Shown here: one piece after another, positions 6,533 to 8,395 of the stretch
Layout of the letters: each line of letters starts with the position of its first letter
Numbering within the stretch: the first letter of the stretch is position 1
Assembly (NCBI GenBank): GCA_905236585.1
Contig: CAJOQZ010000227.1
Coordinates: 1 to 8,395, forward strand
Source of the DNA: an uncultured Lachnospiraceae bacterium
GTDB taxonomy: Bacteria; Bacillota; Clostridia; Lachnospirales; Lachnospiraceae
Direction of reading: 5' to 3'
DNA: 8,395 bases
The notes under the pieces: generated by a model
The model's database searches: none
What the model was told of the DNA's origin: nothing
Seen by the model: only the letters and a program-made list of their open reading frames with translations
Position numbers and translations under genes: made by a program

Positions 6533-6578
6533 GCCTCCGGATTGTCCTTTGAATTTGGTGCAATCCGGAGGCTTTTTT
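6533..6578. terminator. Terminator between convergent CPBP and GH1 genes
   Basis: A perfect 12-bp GC-rich stem (GCCTCCGGATTG at 6533-6544 with its complement at 6561-6572) and a 16-nt loop are followed by six T on the plus side (6573-6578). On the other side, AAAAT (6528-6532) gives a short T run for leftward transcripts, so it probably works in both directions, more strongly rightward. Confidence 0.88.
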
Positions 6579-6597
6579 ACTATTTTTGAATCAAAAT

Positions 6598-6616
6598 GTG
6601 ATTAAAGATTAATCAC
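6598..6616 (-). repeat. Perfect 8-bp inverted repeat straddling the GH1 stop codon
   Basis: GTGATTAA (6598-6605) and TTAATCAC (6609-6616) are exact complements around an AGA loop; the right arm contains the TAA stop of the glycosidase gene. Leftward it is followed by ATTTTG. The stem is AT-rich and weak. It may assist the larger terminator beyond it or protect the 3' end, but it may equally be chance. Confidence 0.45.
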
Positions 6617-8081
6617 TTAAATCCTCGCCGTTGGAAGCAATGACCTTTTTATACCAGAAGAAACTGTCCTTACGTGAGCGAGCCATGGAACCTTTGCCCT
6701 CGTCGTCCATATCAACGTAGATAAAGCCGTAGCGTTTGCGCATCTCGCCGGTTCCTGCGGATACAACATCGATGCAGCCCCACGTCGTATAGCCGATCAC
6801 GTCAACGCCGTTCTCGATCGCACGGTTCATCGCCTCGATATGCAGACGATAATACTCGATGCGGAACGGGTCGTGGATGGAGCCGTCTGCTTCTACCGTA
6901 TCATAAGCGCCAAGACCGTTTTCGACAACCATGAGCGGCTTATGATAACGGTCATAGATCATTTCCAGATAATACTGCAATCCGTCGGCATCCGTCGCCC
7001 AGCCCCAGTCGCTGTATTTCAAGTATTCGTTCTTCGCCCCGGCGGAGAAATTGCCGCCGACTTTTTCTTTTACTTCATGTGTTGTTACCAACTGCGACAT
7101 ATAGTAAGAGAACGTATACATATCGACAGTGCCGCGCTTTAAGTCCTCATAGTCTTCGTCTTTGATATCGAGTTTGACATTATGCTCTTTCCAAAGGCGT
7201 TTCGCATAGGTACCGTATTCGCCGCGGCACTGCACGTCGCCGCAGTAGAATATGTTTTTCTCCCAAGCATGACGATTCGCTAAGATGTCCTTCGGGTCGC
7301 ACGTTCCCGGATACCACGTAATACCGCAGATCATGCAGCCGATCTTATTCGTCGGATCGATCGCGTGGCCGATCTGCACCGCTTTAGCGGATGCGACAAA
7401 CTGATGATGCAGATGCTGGTAGGCATCCTGATACGCCTGATCCGGCAGATTGGCGCCGCCCATATCCAAAAACTGGATGGTATTGTTGATTTCGTTGAAT
7501 GTCAGCCAGTTGTGTACCAGCCCCTTAAACTCCTTGAAACATGTATTGGCAAAACGGACAAAATGATCGATCAATTCCCGGTTCTTCCAATCGCCGAGTT
7601 CTTCTTCCAAATACAACGGCGTGTCAAAATGCCAGATCGTAACCAAAGGCTCAATTCCGTGCTTGTGCATTTCCCGGAACATGTCGCGGTAGAACTCGAT
7701 TCCCTCTTTGTTCGGCTCGTTTTCAATGCCCTTCGGATAGAGGCGTGACCATGAGATCGACATACGAAACTGCTTAAATCCCATCTCCCCGAAAAGCGCG
7801 ATATCCTCTTTATAATGATGATAGCCGTCAACCGCGTCATGGTTCGGGTAATGGTACTCGTCTAAGACAGCGTAATGCGCACCTTCCGGCAGTTTTTGAC
7901 CGCGTGTTAAGGTGCCGTGCTTACCGTCCTTGTCAATGTAGGTAATCAGCCGCGGCGTATCCACCGTGCCGCCGGTAGTGACATCCGTAAGCGCAGGACC
8001 TCGTCCGCCCTCCTGCCAGCCGCCTTCCCATTGATTTGCGGCAACCGCGCCGCCCCATAAGAAACCTTTTGGAAAACTCAT
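6609..8081 (-). CDS. bglA: GH1 6-phospho-beta-glucosidase
   Basis: The 490-residue protein is full length for GH1 phospho-glycosidases (about 470-490). It would hydrolyse 6-phosphorylated beta-glucosides such as cellobiose-, arbutin- or salicin-6-phosphate in the cytoplasm after PTS uptake. The N-terminal FPKGFLWGGAVAANQWEGG motif is clear. The acid/base glutamate is Glu197 in TFNEIN and the nucleophile is Glu387 in VVENG. TFNEIN, WHFDTP and the C-terminal SAGTGEMRKRYGFIYVD (residues 441-457) are typical of the phospho-specific branch, where Lys449 and Tyr451 fall at phosphate-contact positions. One serine often seen six residues before that lysine is glycine here, a variant that I believe is common. 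The start follows a run of five G with 9-nt spacing. No PTS permease or antiterminator gene is in the window. 6-phospho-beta-galactosidase is the less likely alternative. Confidence 0.93.
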   Translation of the reverse strand: MSFPKGFLWGGAVAANQWEGGWQEGGRGPALTDVTTGGTVDTPRLITYIDKDGKHGTLTRGQKLPEGAHYAVLDEYHYPNHDAVDGYHHYKEDIALFGEMGFKQFRMSISWSRLYPKGIENEPNKEGIEFYRDMFREMHKHGIEPLVTIWHFDTPLYLEEELGDWKNRELIDHFVRFANTCFKEFKGLVHNWLTFNEINNTIQFLDMGGANLPDQAYQDAYQHLHHQFVASAKAVQIGHAIDPTNKIGCMICGITWYPGTCDPKDILANRHAWEKNIFYCGDVQCRGEYGTYAKRLWKEHNVKLDIKDEDYEDLKRGTVDMYTFSYYMSQLVTTHEVKEKVGGNFSAGAKNEYLKYSDWGWATDADGLQYYLEMIYDRYHKPLMVVENGLGAYDTVEADGSIHDPFRIEYYRLHIEAMNRAIENGVDVIGYTTWGCIDVVSAGTGEMRKRYGFIYVDMDDEGKGSMARSRKDSFFWYKKVIASNGEDLSD

Positions 8082-8126
8082 AAAAAATAACCCCCTTTGT
8101 CATTATTATTTTTCGTAGTAAAAAAT

Positions 8127-8156
8127 ATTATATAGGAAACGCAAGGGGATTGTAAA
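8127..8156 (-). promoter_or_regulatory. Promoter of the 6-phospho-beta-glucosidase gene
   Basis: Reading leftward, TTTACA (plus 8151-8156; 5/6), an 18-bp spacer and a perfect TATAAT (plus 8127-8132). Transcription would start near 8120, giving a leader of about 40 nt. That leader is too short for a terminator/antiterminator of the BglG/LicT type, and no such hairpin is seen. It shows the gene can be transcribed independently of the upstream gene ending at 8179. Confidence 0.8.
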
Positions 8157-8178
8157 TGAAAAAATGAAAAAGAATGTT

Positions 8179-8395
8179 TTATCGAAGTGCCTGTAAAAAC
8201 GCGAACGGATCATTTGGATCGGATTGCAAAAAAAGCAGTAAAGACAGAAAGGGGCGTGCGGCGACAAACTCTTCCCGTAAGATGCGGCTCGCCTCTTTTT
8301 TGTCTGCAAACAGCGCGTGGATGCGTTCGGTATCTTCCAGATAATCGTCACAGATTGTACCGTTTACAGTACCGTAGATGAAAGCGGTCGTTTCA
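8179..8395 (-). CDS. C-terminal fragment of an unidentified protein, truncated by window edge
   Basis: Reading leftward from the window edge (first full codon 8392-8394), 71 codons stay open to the TAA at 8179-8181. The peptide begins ETTAFIYGTVNG, continues through ICDDYLEDTERIHALFADKKEA and ends with LLLFLQSDPNDPFAFLQALR. The middle is a charged amphipathic helix (about residues 18-46) and the tail is hydrophobic and helical. Codon use matches the neighbouring genes, with many GC-ending third positions, supporting real coding. I do not recognise the family from this tail. It lies on the same strand as the glycosidase gene, about 97 bp upstream of it, but a strong promoter and no terminator lie between them, so partial read-through is possible. 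Confidence 0.7.
   Translation of the reverse strand, partial: ETTAFIYGTVNGTICDDYLEDTERIHALFADKKEASRILREEFVAARPFLSLLLFLQSDPNDPFAFLQALR

Noticed and set aside
7365..7748. 127-codon plus-strand open frame opposite the GH1 gene
   Set aside because: It is a shadow of a full-length, motif-complete glycosidase; there is no ribosome binding site or domain of its own.
8082..8178. Possible catabolite-repression (cre) or antiterminator site ahead of the GH1 gene
   Set aside because: Apart from the promoter, no cre-like palindrome and no LicT-type hairpin pair could be seen in this short AT-rich gap.

Overview
The window reads as chromosomal DNA of a low-to-mid-GC Clostridia species, most likely a Lachnospiraceae-type gut or rumen anaerobe. 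The reasons are strong AGGAG/GGGGG ribosome binding sites, sigma-A type promoters, a soluble LacI-type sensor fused to a GGDEF domain, a DegV-family lipid-binding protein, a LytTR regulator, a CPBP membrane protease and a GH1 6-phospho-beta-glucosidase. The genus assignment is inference from gene content; there is no rRNA or tRNA in the window to test it. No CRISPR array, insertion sequence, phage gene or RNA gene was found.

Layout from left to right: (1) a sensor/diguanylate cyclase gene, open at the left edge, runs rightward to 2074 and ends in a strong terminator. (2) A convergent DegV-family gene (3005 to 2094, minus) has its stop codon inside the loop of that terminator. (3) A 292-bp divergent intergenic region holds a striking imperfect inverted repeat (two 28-bp arms, 24/28 matching) that overlaps the candidate promoters on both sides. 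(4) metY (O-acetylhomoserine sulfhydrylase) and a small unidentified protein gene 7 bp downstream form a rightward pair, ending in a terminator hairpin that lies within the 3' end of the next gene. (5) A leftward gene encodes a one-component regulator with an NTF2/SnoaL-like N-terminal domain and a LytTR DNA-binding domain, driven by a good extended -10 promoter. (6) A rightward CPBP-family membrane protease gene keeps the catalytic core but appears to lack its 5' end. (7) A convergent leftward GH1 6-phospho-beta-glucosidase gene has its own near-consensus promoter; a strong hairpin terminator separates it from the CPBP gene. (8) The C-terminal 71 codons of an unidentified leftward gene reach the right edge.

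The genes look like independent housekeeping and accessory units, not one pathway. Most transcription units are one or two genes with their own promoter and terminator. The links the sequence supports are: metY with its small partner (same strand, 7-bp gap), degV with metY (divergent, sharing the inverted repeat), and the LytTR regulator with the CPBP gene (divergent, sharing about 190 bp). Nothing in the window amounts to a clearly new multi-gene system. The parts most worth following up are the degV/metY inverted repeat, the NTF2-LytTR protein and the small metY-linked protein.
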